Shown one piece after another: positions 22,236-32,160 of a DNA stretch of 64,000 nt (position 1 is its first letter; the number at the start of each line of letters is the position of its first letter). The notes under the pieces are model-generated. The model ran no database searches. It saw only the letters and a program-made list of their open reading frames with translations, and was not told where the DNA came from. The stretch covers positions 12,840,132 through 12,904,131 of the forward strand of contig OW804094.1 of NCBI GenBank assembly GCA_942159475.1. The letters are read 5' to 3'. Source of the stretch: Sthenelais limicola. Its lineage: Eukaryota; Annelida; Polychaeta; Phyllodocida; Sigalionidae. The translations under genes were made by a program, and so were the position numbers.

Positions 22236-23125
22236 ATCTGCGGATGCGTACAAATACTGGGCGATGGAAAGAGTAGTAAATCTGGCGGTGGAGCCGGGAG
22301 GATGGGATTGTCCCCATTGTGTAATTCTACCTCCCACATGTCTAGTTGGCGCAATGCAATGCCTCGTGTAGTCTGGCTTTACTGCTAGTCTTGTGTCTCC
22401 ATCAGCCATCAGCCGTCATGTAATCAACAGTTTACTGCTAGACGTATGTCTTGTGTACAGATACATCAGGCCCTGTATGGTGTGACATATTGTACCATGT
22501 CTCATTGTCTCTCCCACCCAGGCAAATAATCCATCCACATGTCTCTCATTGTCTCTCCCACCCAGGCAAATAGTCCAGCCACAAATGGCATTTGCTGTCA
22601 GATTGTGCCACATGTATGATATTGTGATGATGTATACACTTATACACGTAATTTATACTCTTGAAATGTAGCTAAATGATACTCTGAACATTGAATACTG
22701 ACAGACAGGCAGTATCAGGAAAGTTACTCGCTAGTAGTCTAAGAAAGGTTGTTTACTATTAGTATCAGGATAGTAACTCGCTAGTATAAGAAAAGTTACT
22801 CGCTAGTAGTATAACAAAAGTTGTTTACCAGCAGTATCAGCAAAGTTACTCGCTAGGTAAAATGAAAAGGTCTTTTCTTATGTTGAGTATAATTACAAAG
22901 TGATTATAAAGAAGTTCCCATCCAACTATAAGGTCGCTGAGAATCATGAGGAGACGGGAAGTTGTAGTCTGCATCATTTTATACTAATTAAAATGACTTA
23001 AGTGCCTCCTAATCCGGAAAAAAACAACTTTAATTAGAGGAAAATAATCCATTGTTTACCTGAAACCAAGCCTTTTACCATTTCCTGTATACCATATGTT
23101 GGTCCTGTGTATGAGGGAGAGTGAT
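22236..23125. other. No gene; two short tandem duplications
   Basis: A 44-bp unit with CATGTCTCTCATTGTCTCTC is doubled at about 22496-22575. AGTTACTCGCTAGTA-type units are repeated at about 22720-22858. Otherwise no feature up to the retroelement. Confidence 0.5.
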
Positions 23126-23129
23126 GTAC
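23126..23129. other. Target-site duplication GTAC (left)
   Basis: GTAC immediately precedes the 5' LTR and recurs at 40113-40116 right after the 3' LTR. A 4-bp duplication fits a Ty3/Gypsy-type integrase and shows the two LTRs belong to one insertion. Confidence 0.85.
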
Positions 23130-23732
23130 TGTAAAGAATTGCAATTCTTGCGAGCGGAATTTACCCATAGAGTGGCCCTCCCCCTCTCCCCCCCCCCCCC
23201 CTCCCCTCCGCCTGGGCCTCGACCGCCACGCGGGACCTGGGTGGAGCGGGGGAGAGCGGGGCACTGGACATCTGTTGTTATGTGTCTACCTGTTTGATTG
23301 TCTTAGCAACCGAAATAGCATCGCCAATTGTTCTCCGGCGTGACTCTCATTACGGGGTGGGGGGAAGGGACTGGGGGAGGGAGGGGACGCTACATGCTTG
23401 GGTCAGGGATAATGGGAGGGGAGGGGGGGTTGAGGGCAAGGGATCCTCCGCGCAGGCGCACAGCGCATGGCCTTGGCGTGGGAGAGCGCTGGGGGTCATG
23501 ATCATGTGGAGGAGGATCCCCCTCAGCCAATCATAAGGGTGGATCGCCGGGAGCGCACTTTGCTATACCCATTTTGATGCTAATGAATAATTAACGTGTG
23601 ACTATAAATAAAGAGGACAGAGTAAGCTTGGACACACCTTGCTGCCTGGCCGAAGACTACTATCATCCGACTTCTCTGACTTCATCATTTTGCATACCGA
23701 ATCTCTGGGCAAATTGCCATTGCTTTCTCACA
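23130..23732 (+). repeat. 5' LTR
   Basis: About 603 bp, starting TGTAAAGAATTGCAATT and ending CACA. It matches 39506-40112 almost base for base. I see one substitution near the CGCGGGACC/CGCAGGACC site, two near the 3' end, and differences in a C-run. It is G/C-rich in the middle, with a TATA-type box close to the 3' third. Confidence 0.95.
23603..23612 (+). promoter_or_regulatory. TATA box and overlapping AATAAA in the LTR
   Basis: TATAAATA (23603-23610) overlaps AATAAA (23607-23612). The first would set transcription start roughly 25-30 bp downstream, near GCTTGGACACACC. In the 3' LTR the equivalent site at 39983-39992 could serve for polyadenylation if R begins upstream of it. The overlap is seen; the roles are inferred. 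Confidence 0.6.
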
Positions 23733-23733
23733 C

Positions 23734-23754
23734 TGGCGACCATTCGAAGAGACG
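23734..23754 (+). promoter_or_regulatory. Primer-binding site, tRNA-Arg-like
   Basis: TGGCGACCA begins one base after the LTR and is complementary to a tRNA ending TGGTCGCCA, as in animal tRNA-Arg(TCG). The following CGAAGAGAC also resembles the complement of that tRNA T-stem, but with two extra T residues between. The tRNA identity comes from general knowledge of tRNA ends and needs a comparison with the host's own tRNAs. Confidence 0.55.
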
Positions 23755-23823
23755 ACTTGCTAAAATAGCAAAACCCTCATCTTGAAGTCAGAGAAAAACC
23801 AGGCGAGCAAATGAAGAACAGGA

Positions 23824-23833
23824 CTGGGTGAGT
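23824..23833 (+). promoter_or_regulatory. Candidate splice donor in the leader
   Basis: CTGGGTGAGT has GT at 23828-23829 in a strong donor context, upstream of the gag ATG (24055). Joining to an acceptor just before env would give a gag-free env mRNA. Inferred from consensus only. Confidence 0.4.
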
Positions 23834-24054
23834 GGAAATCTGAACTCTGATTTTGCTTGTATATTATTGTGGAATGTGTGGGAAGCGGATCTGGGGACAC
23901 TGTACAAAATTGGGTGCAATGATCACACTTAACCACTCATAATACTTGGAGAGTGCGTGAGAAATGCCTAGAGCTTTTATTTCGCTAGGTCCTTGGGTTC
24001 TGTATGTTTAGATCTGTACCTTGTACTGTCTAGTTACTCTCTCTAAAAACCGCA

Positions 24055-25212
24055 ATGGAGGTTGATTGGGCGCTAGATGCAGAGGCGGTTGCTGCTCTAG
24101 ATGTCAATCAAAGAAGGGCAAGGTTTGCGGCAATCAAAGAGATCCGAAGGCGTTTGGAACGCCATGGATCTATGTTGGGAGCCAATGATGGTTCCAACAA
24201 GGACACCTTGAGAGAGTGGCTGGATGGGATCAGCAGGGCAAAAGCCTATTGTGCGGCCAATGATGACCTCACTTTAGAGCTTTTGGGGACGCTTGCTAGT
24301 GGGCCTCTAGCGAGGTGTGTGGCAGCGTTCCTGCAGATAGCGGAGAACAGAACCTGGGATCTGGCCAGGGCAGAGATTTTCCGACTCTTCATGAATGAAG
24401 AGGAGGAACAACAGCTCAGGGCACGCCTCACTGATCTTTATCAACTCCCGTACGAGGATGCTAAGCAGTATGGACGCAAATTCCAGCTGGCGTCTCAAAG
24501 GGCATATAGCATGGATGATTTAAATCATGATATTGTCCAAGAGACGCTAGTAAGGAATTTTGTGGGAGGACTGAGGGACGAGCAGATACGTCATGACGTA
24601 TTTGCCGCTCGTCCTCTGACTCTGGCTGAGGCTATCACTCAAGCCTCAGCTGCCGCTCACACCTTCGCATTGGCAGGCCAGCCTGCCAGAGGTGAGAGAA
24701 AGGACGAGCCAATGGAGATAGGGGCCGTCCTAAATCAACTAAAACCCGAAATTCCAAAACCCCCAGCAAATTGGGTACCTTTTTCTGAATTAGAGGCTAG
24801 AATAAATATGTTGACCAAAGTAATAGAAAAATGGGAGAACATAAAAACCCCTAACCCAACTGTGATCATGCCCCAACCAAGTACAGCCACCCAGTACCCT
24901 TTTCAACCACCCATGTTGCCTATGTATCCACCTTATTACAATCCATCCTACCCACCCCCTCCGGTTGCCAGTTCTCAAGCTGTTAATAACTCAGGGAAAG
25001 GGAAGGGAAAAGGTAAAGGGGACGCAGGTCCTGAAAAGAATAAACAGGGAGGAGGGAAGAGGTTTAGGGGCAAGGGTGTTTGCTATGAATGTGGGGAAGA
25101 GGGACATTTTGCGAGAGAATGCTCTCAAAGATATGCTCATGTACAAGCGGCGGTGGTAGCGGCCATGCAGATGGCTGCCGCCACCCCCAAGATCGGGAAC
25201 CAGGGGGAATAG
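24055..25212 (+). CDS. gag: gag: capsid/nucleocapsid polyprotein
   Basis: Predicted structural polyprotein of the retroelement, 385 aa. It starts at the first ATG after the leader. The N-terminal two thirds (about 20-225) is alpha-helical, rich in Leu, Ala and Arg, in keeping with a Ty3/Gypsy Gag capsid. A proline-rich linker follows (about 275-305) with PPYY at 292-295, a PPxY late-domain motif of the kind that recruits NEDD4-type ligases for budding in exogenous retroviruses. A Lys/Gly-rich basic patch (about 315-340) leads to one CCHC zinc knuckle at 343-356 (CYECGEEGHFAREC). The frame is intact. The stop at 25210 lies within the overlapping protease frame, one base back (-1), suggesting programmed frameshifting. 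No slippery site stands out clearly. Confidence 0.9.
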   Translation: MEVDWALDAEAVAALDVNQRRARFAAIKEIRRRLERHGSMLGANDGSNKDTLREWLDGISRAKAYCAANDDLTLELLGTLASGPLARCVAAFLQIAENRTWDLARAEIFRLFMNEEEEQQLRARLTDLYQLPYEDAKQYGRKFQLASQRAYSMDDLNHDIVQETLVRNFVGGLRDEQIRHDVFAARPLTLAEAITQASAAAHTFALAGQPARGERKDEPMEIGAVLNQLKPEIPKPPANWVPFSELEARINMLTKVIEKWENIKTPNPTVIMPQPSTATQYPFQPPMLPMYPPYYNPSYPPPPVASSQAVNNSGKGKGKGKGDAGPEKNKQGGGKRFRGKGVCYECGEEGHFARECSQRYAHVQAAVVAAMQMAAATPKIGNQGE

Positions 25213-25214
25213 GT

Positions 25215-25478
25215 AGGCCGGACAGGAGATTCTGTATTTCTATCCCAGTGGCGGGGATGGGGATGCGGGCTCTCATTGATACCGGCGCGTCTAGAAGTTT
25301 GATGAGAGAGGATATGTGGAAGGCTTTCTGTAAAGCCTATCACCGTCCACTCATACTAACAAAGGGAGAGACCTTAAAATCCCTCTCTGGTCATGAACTT
25401 GTAACAGAGGGACAGGCGATTATTAACTTGGGAGGTAGCTCATTTCCAGTTTATGTTGTTAAAAAAACTCCACCATGA
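25215..25478 (+). CDS. Retroviral-type aspartic protease (pro)
   Basis: The frame is open from at least 25089 (within gag) in the -1 frame relative to gag. The protease proper probably starts near the gag stop. The active-site motif IDTGASRSL has its DTG at 25278-25286, followed by a hydrophobic stretch and the GHELVTEGQ and VYVV strands of the fold. As a dimer it would cut Gag and Gag-Pol. The frame ends at 25476-25478 shortly after an A7 run (25461-25467), before the conserved C-terminal part of the domain (LGDDALDILDAH), which continues in the RT frame. This looks like a one-base indel in the A run rather than a natural gene end, or less likely a second recoding site. Confidence 0.8.
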   Translation, partial: RPDRRFCISIPVAGMGMRALIDTGASRSLMREDMWKAFCKAYHRPLILTKGETLKSLSGHELVTEGQAIINLGGSSFPVYVVKKTPP

Positions 25479-26292
25479 AATGCTTTTAGGGGACGACGCG
25501 CTAGACATTCTAGACGCCCACATTGTATTCAAAAAGAGAAAAATCATTTTAGAAGGGAAAAGCTATAAGAGTGGGTGGGTGGGTGACTCTGATTTAGAAT
25601 TTGCCTCCATCCACACTGAAGCAGAAGCTTGGGAAGTAAAATACCCGGCTGTTTTTGGAGAAGGCAAAAAGGGTAATCTTGGAAAATTTAAAGATGTGAC
25701 AATGCACATAGATACTGGAAATGCGCGCCCCATTAATCAACGGCCATATCGCTTGCCCCTGATTAAAAGAAAACTAGTTGATAAGGAATTAGATGAAATG
25801 CTGGAACTGGGAGTAATTGAGCCCAGCACCTCAGCATGGGGGAGCCCAATATTGTTGGTTCCTAAGAAAGATGGGAGTAATAGACCTTGTGTAGATTTTA
25901 GAAGACTCAATTCTGTGACTAAAAAGGACGCTCACCCTCTCCCAAATATTCAGGACATATTCGATAGCTTGGCAGGATCAACTGTCTTTTCCACCATTGA
26001 CCTAAAAAGCGGGTACTGGCAGGTAGAAATGGACCCAGAGAGTATTGAAAAGACTGCATTCGTGTGTCACAGAGGACTCTTTCACTTCAGGAGAATGCCT
26101 TTTGGTCTCACTAATGCACCAGCTGTCTTTCAACGGGCCATGAATAAAATGTTTTCGGAATTTATTGGAAAATTTTGCATGACTTTTATAGACGATATTG
26201 TAATCTTCCAAATCTGAAGAGGAGCACGACCACAATTGGCTCTGGTGTTTGATAAATTAGAAGAGTTCGGAATTACAATCAAAAAGAGTAAA
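25470..26292 (+). pseudogene. pol: pol 5' part: reverse transcriptase, broken and interrupted
   Basis: The open frame runs 25453-26217, but it is the continuation of the protease rather than an independent start. It opens with the last protease strand, a linker, then RT: ARPINQRPYRLP, EPSTSAWGSPILLVPKKDG, FRRLN, STIDLKSGYWQVEM, MPFGLTNAPAVFQRAM, and the catalytic box FIDD (26185-26196, with the Asp pair at 26191-26196, in place of the more common YxDD). A stop at 26215-26217 follows at once. Downstream the same frame again reads a normal thumb-side stretch (LALVFDKLEEFGI), so two nearby compensating indels are likely. At 26293/26294 the gene is cut by the 7.7-kb transposon. This copy cannot make RT without repair or recoding. 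Confidence 0.85.
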
Positions 26293-26615
26293 TCGTGGGG
26301 TCAGAACCAAAAGGTCGTATCTAACTTTTGACAACTTTTGAGTAAATTGAAAAGAACTAAATTGCAAATTAAGTTATGATTTCATGTATACTAGCTGTCA
26401 AAGCTATATTGGTAATGCAAATATGTTTCAACCTTAAGTGATCCACATATCATATGATTGAAACATAGCATGATACAGAACATAATGTCATATACAACCT
26501 ATTGGCATTTTTTTTTCTGGATTTTGCTCAATTTTTACAATCGCCAAACTGATGTACCTTCAATTGAGCCATTTTGGCTCAAAGACATACCTTAAATTCT
26601 AATAATATTACTAGT

Positions 26616-26980
26616 GCCAAAAAAGTGTATCTTCAAATATGACTTCCTAGCACTGACATGTTGGAACAATTCTTGTTAAATCTTTAAGGCCAAAAGAGTG
26701 TATCTTCAAATACGACTTTCTAGCACTGACGTGTTAGACCAATTCTTGTTAAATCTTTAGTGCCAAAACATTGTATCTCTAAATACGACTTTCTAGCACT
26801 GACGCGTTGGATCAATTCTTGTTAAATCTTTAGTGCCAAAACATTGTATCTCCAAATACGACTTTCTATCACTGACATGTTGGACCAATTCTTGTTAAAT
26901 CTTTAGTGCCAAAAGATTGTAGCTCCAAATACGACTTTCTAACACTGACATGTTGGAACACTTCTTGTTGATTTTTTTCC
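26616..26980 (+). repeat. Left subterminal array, 73-bp unit x5
   Basis: GCCAAAA-started units at 26616, 26689, 26762, 26835 and 26908, exactly 73 bp apart. Each has a dyad of the GTAT-N6-ATAC or GTATCTCCAAATACGAC type, which echoes the terminal CCAAAAGGTCGTATC. Such repeats are usual transposase-binding sites in large DNA transposons; binding here is inferred. Confidence 0.85.
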
Positions 26981-27279
26981 AACAAAACATCTTATTTCCG
27001 GATAAGACATTCTGGATCGAGGTTGTTTGATGAATATTGACATAAATATTGTGTCACAAAGTCGTACCTTAACCTTCTGCCAAGCATTTGATTGCATTTT
27101 TATAAGAAATTCATTGTTTAATGTATCTTCAAGTGATGAAAGTCTTATGATATTTCAAGTTGATGTTCATTGATCAGGCACCACAAATATTTATGCGTGT
27201 TTGGCCATATAAATGTGTACAAGAGCTGTTGCACTAGATAGGATATGGCCAATTCCACCAATTTGACAACATTTGGTCT

Positions 27280-27412
27280 CCTAGAATAGAATAGAATAGA
27301 GTAGAATATAGCAATCTTTTATTCATCTGTGTGAACAGGTCAACAGGCCTCTGGGTACCATTCAGGATTTATACCCAGATCTTCCGGCCGTTCCCTTAGG
27401 CTTCTACATAAT
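27280..27412 (-). repeat. Dispersed repeat D, uninterrupted copy
   Basis: Reverse complement of the repeat at 343-655 without the poly(A) insert; begins with AGAATAGAATAG repeats, the tail end of the family. Confidence 0.65.
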
Positions 27413-27499
27413 TTTGGTTGTGTCATACATTATAAGATATATACTATACTGTAAAATACAAGATACAAAATGCGAAGTACAAGATACATTCCCCTAATT

Positions 27500-28138
27500 T
27501 TAGGGATAGACAATTACATGGTTTCCCATGACTATGAACACAACTACCATGGAACTACCATGGAAAGTGATTAAGTGGGCTTAATACCAATTGATAACCA
27601 TTTTTTTTGTGTTTGTGTAGTAGATTGGAGGTTTAAAATAGCTATCCAGGTCAATTGTTTATGTATGGTCAGATGTCCTTCACATTCCTGTGCCTTGTCA
27701 ATGCTTGACTGAGCACGGATCAAACTTTAGGAATTGTGCTTGTTTTAAGACAGCTATGTTTTACTATTATCACCTATTTACAGGATTCTTATAATGTACA
27801 CAACTACAGCAGAAAATGTATCGTGTATAACCTTTCACTGTATTCCTGTACAACCTACTTTTATGTATCATGTCAACTGATAATTTGTATGCCTGGTGCA
27901 ACACCATTCTTAATCTAAGAGGAAAGGCTTGACCTGCTCATGACTGTGATTTCTGGTTGGTCAGTCTTGGTTACACTTGCAGTCTGGTCATGGGTAGCAA
28001 TAAAACCCAACTAAGACTTGTACCTAAGTCTTGGTGTCTTTATTTGCCTTTGTTGAGATCTGGAACTGCTGGAAGAGAACCTGGGTTGGTGATCATCTAG
28101 TAATTAGCGCCATTTACTATAGACAAGAGTTCACTACA
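27500..28138 (+). repeat. Probable remnant 5' LTR of the inner Gypsy element
   Basis: AATAAA at 27999-28004, a T/G-rich stretch after it and an end in ACTACA at 28138, followed by TGGTGCCATGACC (28141-28153), fit an LTR 3' end plus primer site. The left boundary is not resolved, and no second copy is found downstream. At the far end only TGTCACG at about 32963 could be the start of a truncated 3' LTR. Confidence 0.4.
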
Positions 28139-28326
28139 ATTGGTGCCATGACCAGTTCTTGACCCCATGGACCTTGCAAGCCGTCTCCTTGCCATTCCAT
28201 ATTCCTTCCTCGGAGAAATAGAAACTGGTGCTAGGAGTGAGCCTTGGAGGCTTGATTGTCCCATTTTCCTCTCTGAGGAATAAAGTTCTGTAGCAGAAAA
28301 ATTCCATTGAAAACTAGATATAGAAC

Positions 28327-29765
28327 ATGTCGGAAGCGGATTTGATATTGTCGGAACAGGCAAGACCTGCGAAAAGACCCCCAGTAAATCATGGTATCAT
28401 GGGGGCCCAAGATATCTCCTCCATAACCATAGACATGGAACCAGACAAGGGTTTGATGCCGCCAGGCGACATGTTCAGAATGGCCCCACCACTAACGGGT
28501 TTGTTTGAAATGGGCCAACACCCATCTGGTATGTTTGGGAGAGGCATGCCTTATCTGGACAGGGGAGGACGGTTGTCACATTCTCAAAACGCTAGGGCCG
28601 AACCTATGTTTGGGGGTGCACACCAACCCCCAGCTGATAGATTCGGAGGGTTGGCTTTTGGCAGGTGGAGACAAAACCCTTAAGAAATGTCTGATGACTA
28701 CCTATGACATTCTCTGGCAGGGGTAAGACATGACTATGAACACAAACAGGCTCGTGGAGAGGATATGAGTAACTATATCCAACAGTTGATCGTAATCAAT
28801 AACAATCTTAAAGCTTGTATGAGAGCACTTGAAGCAGACATGTTGTCTGACCGCCATACTTACGAGGTGCAAATCCGTGAGCTGCGGGAATCCAATGAAC
28901 TGGCCAAACTCCATACAACTGAGTTGGAGCAAGATTTGTCAGGCATGATCCAAGGAACGGCAGCCAAACAAACTCCACTAAAGAATCTGGTGATGTCAAC
29001 CTTCACTGATTCGAAGGTGAAGTATGTCCCAATGAACAATGACCTGTCTATTGTCACAAAGATTGGAGAAGAAACAGACAGAAGGATGACTATCTCTAAA
29101 GGAACCATGGGGGCAACATCGTCTCCTAAGGAAAGACCCAGAGTGAGGATAGAATCAGTATCCGATGATAGGCATGAAGAACGATCGGGAGGCGTAGTTG
29201 GTGCTTGCAGTAGCAAAGGGGATCCTTCTACTGGGGTGAAAACCAACAACGGAAGTGGGTCAAAGGACAGGCAGGTCCCTCCCTCCCCGCTGTTCACACC
29301 CAAGATCAGGAGACATGATTCTGATAGTTCTCAAGCTGGGGAAACCAGCTTGAGACGCCCTCACAGAAAAGACCCCTCGTTAGTTGCCGGCCTGGCAGTT
29401 GACAGACCCACCGACTCGAACTCGGACTTTGACTACCAGATGGCGAAGATAGTCACTATGACAAAATGCCTCAGTTGAAGCCATGGGATGGCAAGAGCTC
29501 CTGGTGCGTGTACCTGGTGGAGACCAAGATTGTTGTTCAAGTTTACAACTGGACTCCGAAGCAGTTCTTGTGCCAGTTGAAGTGTAGGACTAGGAAACAG
29601 TTGGCAGACCTGGGGCCTTTGTCAAAGAAGACTTCTCTCAAGAAGTATGTGGCACATATGGAGGCCAACTTCGGAGCGATACAAGGCCAAGATACAAGTG
29701 GAAGAAAGCAATCAGGAATTAAATACAGGTCCAGGTTGATGAGTTTCAGGGGTGTTTTTCACTAC
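28327..29765 (+). pseudogene. Decayed Gypsy gag region
   Basis: Three open stretches in different frames (28327-28683, 28765-29478, 29466-29765). The middle one (237 aa) begins with a coiled-coil-like segment and continues Ser/Arg-rich. The third starts MPQLKPWDGKSSWCVYLV and CQLKCRTRKQLADL, a pattern common to Gag of Ty3/Gypsy elements whose capsid begins P-x-Y/F-DGK. No zinc knuckle was seen. The frame changes indicate an old, non-functional copy carried in the DNA transposon. Confidence 0.6.
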
Positions 29766-30190
29766 CTGGAGACAGGTGGAAAGAAGAGCCTGGATGTACC
29801 CATGTGGTACGTCACATTATTGACACTGCGAATACTCGGCCTATTAAGCTTTCATACAGGCAGATTCCGGTGGCAAAGCGTGATGCAGCGGAAGCACAGA
29901 TATATGAACAGGGTCACATAAAGCACTCCTCTATGGGGAGCACCCATTGTGATGGTTGGGAAGAGGCATGGTGCTCGGTGTTTATGCGTCGATTATCGCC
30001 AGTTGAATTGCTTGACAACATCCCGTTCCCTTGGATCAATGAAATGTGTTGAGGTGCAAGGCGGAAATAAATGGTTCTGTGCCCTGGACAGTGTGGGATT
30101 GTTCCAGTTTAAGGTGATGGCCTTTGGACTGTGTAATGCCCCGGCAACCTTCCAGCGAATGCTAGACAACCTTAAAATGACATACCTCCT
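29766..30190 (+). pseudogene. Decayed Gypsy RT, N-terminal part
   Basis: IIDTANTRPIKLSYRQIPVAKRDAAEAQI is split across short frames and followed by fragments of the fingers (VDYRQLN) and of MAFGLCNAPATFQRMLDNL at about 30115-30175. Several residues and blocks are missing and frames change at least three times. It is broken off at about 30190 by inserted sequence. Confidence 0.75.
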
Positions 30191-30209
30191 TTAGTACAAT
30201 GATAGCCTT

Positions 30210-30569
30210 ATGCCTGCCTCACACTGTATGCATCCAACTGGTTGTACGACTTACAACTTACAACTGAAGACTTATTACATCTCACACTAGCTGACTCAAA
30301 TCGGGAGCACCCCTATAAAAATAGGCGAAAAAAAGTGTTTTTTGTGAATATTGGATAGCCCAACTCGTTTTTTTTCTCTTTTCCGAGTTGTAAGTCTTAC
30401 GAGCTGTAAGCCTCACAACTGGCACTCACACTGTACAATCCGATTCAACATTTGAATCTTGAGTTTTGTCGTAAACAACAGCTCAAAAACGGACCTTACA
30501 ACTGGAAAACTAGTTGTAAGGAGTTGTAAGGCTTACAACTCTTCGGATGCGTACAGTGTCAGGGGGGCA
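30210..30569. mobile_element. Inverted-repeat element nested in the dead RT
   Basis: The ends ATGCCTGCCTCACACTGTA and, inverted, TACAGTGTCAGGGGGGCAT match with small gaps. The interior has many GTTGTAAG/CTTACAAC words giving a foldback. No coding. Confidence 0.55.
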
Positions 30570-31390
30570 TTATCCCTATTTCTTGAGGTAAAATCAATGT
30601 CAGCTAGGTTCGAACATAAATATGGTGAACAATAAGAGTTCTGGAGGGCTTAGAATCTTGGATTATGATGTTTCATATAGGCAGACATCTTTGGAGAAGT
30701 TGTGACGTCACTCATAATAAAATCCGGCCAGCCATGCTAGCATGGGGAGTGCACCATGGTCATGCTCCTCCTGCTGCTGGAGTTTTTGCAACAATATATA
30801 GCAGAAATAAGCATGTGCCCATTAAATCTGAATGTCTACATGCTATTCATGGCCAGATTTCACTTTCTAAAGTGTGATTTTATGAAAGAGAAGGTATTTC
30901 GTAAGGAGTAAACAAGTCTGGCCAAAACAGGAACACTCTAATCGCCCCCTCTTATAGCTCACAATAACAAAAACTTTCGGGACTATACAGGGTTCATTTC
31001 AAACCATCTAAGTTGAAACAAACCCATAACAGTCTAGTTATATCCTCTCTCACTCACTATTAGCAAAGAAAATAGCTTATTAGAGATCTGAAGGGAGGAA
31101 AACTTCATTCAAACTTTAACCCAACCACGCCCTCAGCTCAATAGGCCGGTATGGAGCCAAGATTGGCTCAGCCTTGATGACGACAAAATCAAGGAGGATT
31201 GTGGGTAATCTTCCCCAAAATGGCGGTAGTCATGAATCTTGAATCAAGTCTATTTCAGACGTTTCAAATGCTTCTATCAACATATTAATAGATACTAGGG
31301 ATATTTCTGAACTACAGGTATGTTTTTATTTAATAAAAGAACCTATTGCGGTACCATTGTACTGAAGGTGGTACTTTATTTTAAATGGAA
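30570..31390. other. Unassigned insert between RT halves
   Basis: Separates the two parts of the dead RT. No gene or clear ends were seen. It contains a short frame at 30665-30877 without family features. Confidence 0.4.
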
Positions 31391-32160
31391 GTCTTGCCTA
31401 GGCTATCTGGATGATGAAGTTATGGATTGAAAGGATTATGGATTGAAGTAATATGAACTCTTCCACCGAGAGGTGGAATACTTGGGGAAACTGGTTTCGG
31501 ACAAGGGCATCCGCGCTGACCCAAAGAAAGGGCAGAAGGTCCAAGATTGCCCGAGGCTAGATAAGGCGAAGGAGAACCGACAATTTATAGGTTTTGCATT
31601 CTATTACCGGGAATTTCAGCCGAAATTTGTCTTGATTGTTGCTCCTTTATAGGTGATAGTAACCGCTGCAGGAAAAGATAAGTGGTATGCTAGATCCATA
31701 GAATGGACTCCAGAATACGAAGTTGCCTTCCAAGGCCCCAGTGTTAGGGTATCCCCAGAAGGAAGGGAAATTTACCCTCGACATGTATGCCAGTGGTTTT
31801 GGCATGGCGAGAGTCCTGTCCCAAGAACAAGACAGAAAGGAGGTAGTACTTGGGTATGCTAATAATAGCTTAGATAAGGCCCAATGGAACTACTGTGCTA
31901 TGAAATGCTAGCTTTTAGCAGTACTCACCTACCTGGGGAAGTTCCGGCATTGCCTTTTGGAAAACAGAATTTCTGTGTATGGACGGACCACGCATCCTTG
32001 CATTGGTTGCTGAACTTTAAAGATCCAATGGACATGCTTGCCATAGGCTTGCTCAACTGCAAGAGTATGGCCTGGATCAAACTATCATTCTCCATAGGGC
32101 AGGGAAGAAGCACCTTAATGCTGATGCGGTTTCCTGGATTCCGGATATTATTGGTCTCTT
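31391..32160 (+). pseudogene. Decayed Gypsy RT palm/RNase H part
   Basis: GYLDDE (Asp pair at 31410-31415) is the RT catalytic box. After a gap come REVEYLGKLVSDKGI and QFIGFAFYYREF, the RT-RNase H connection, at about 31450-31620. RNase H-like text (ASGFGMARVLSQEQD, NYCAMKC, TDHASLHWLLNF) follows in shifting frames with stops, for example right after MKC near 31909. Clearly dead. Confidence 0.75.

Noticed and set aside
26616..26980. CRISPR-like regular repeats
   Set aside because: Full 73-bp units are conserved, and they are subterminal repeats of a transposon.
28097..29303. Minus-strand frames of 88 and 147 codons inside the dead Gypsy
   Set aside because: Antisense of the gag-like region.
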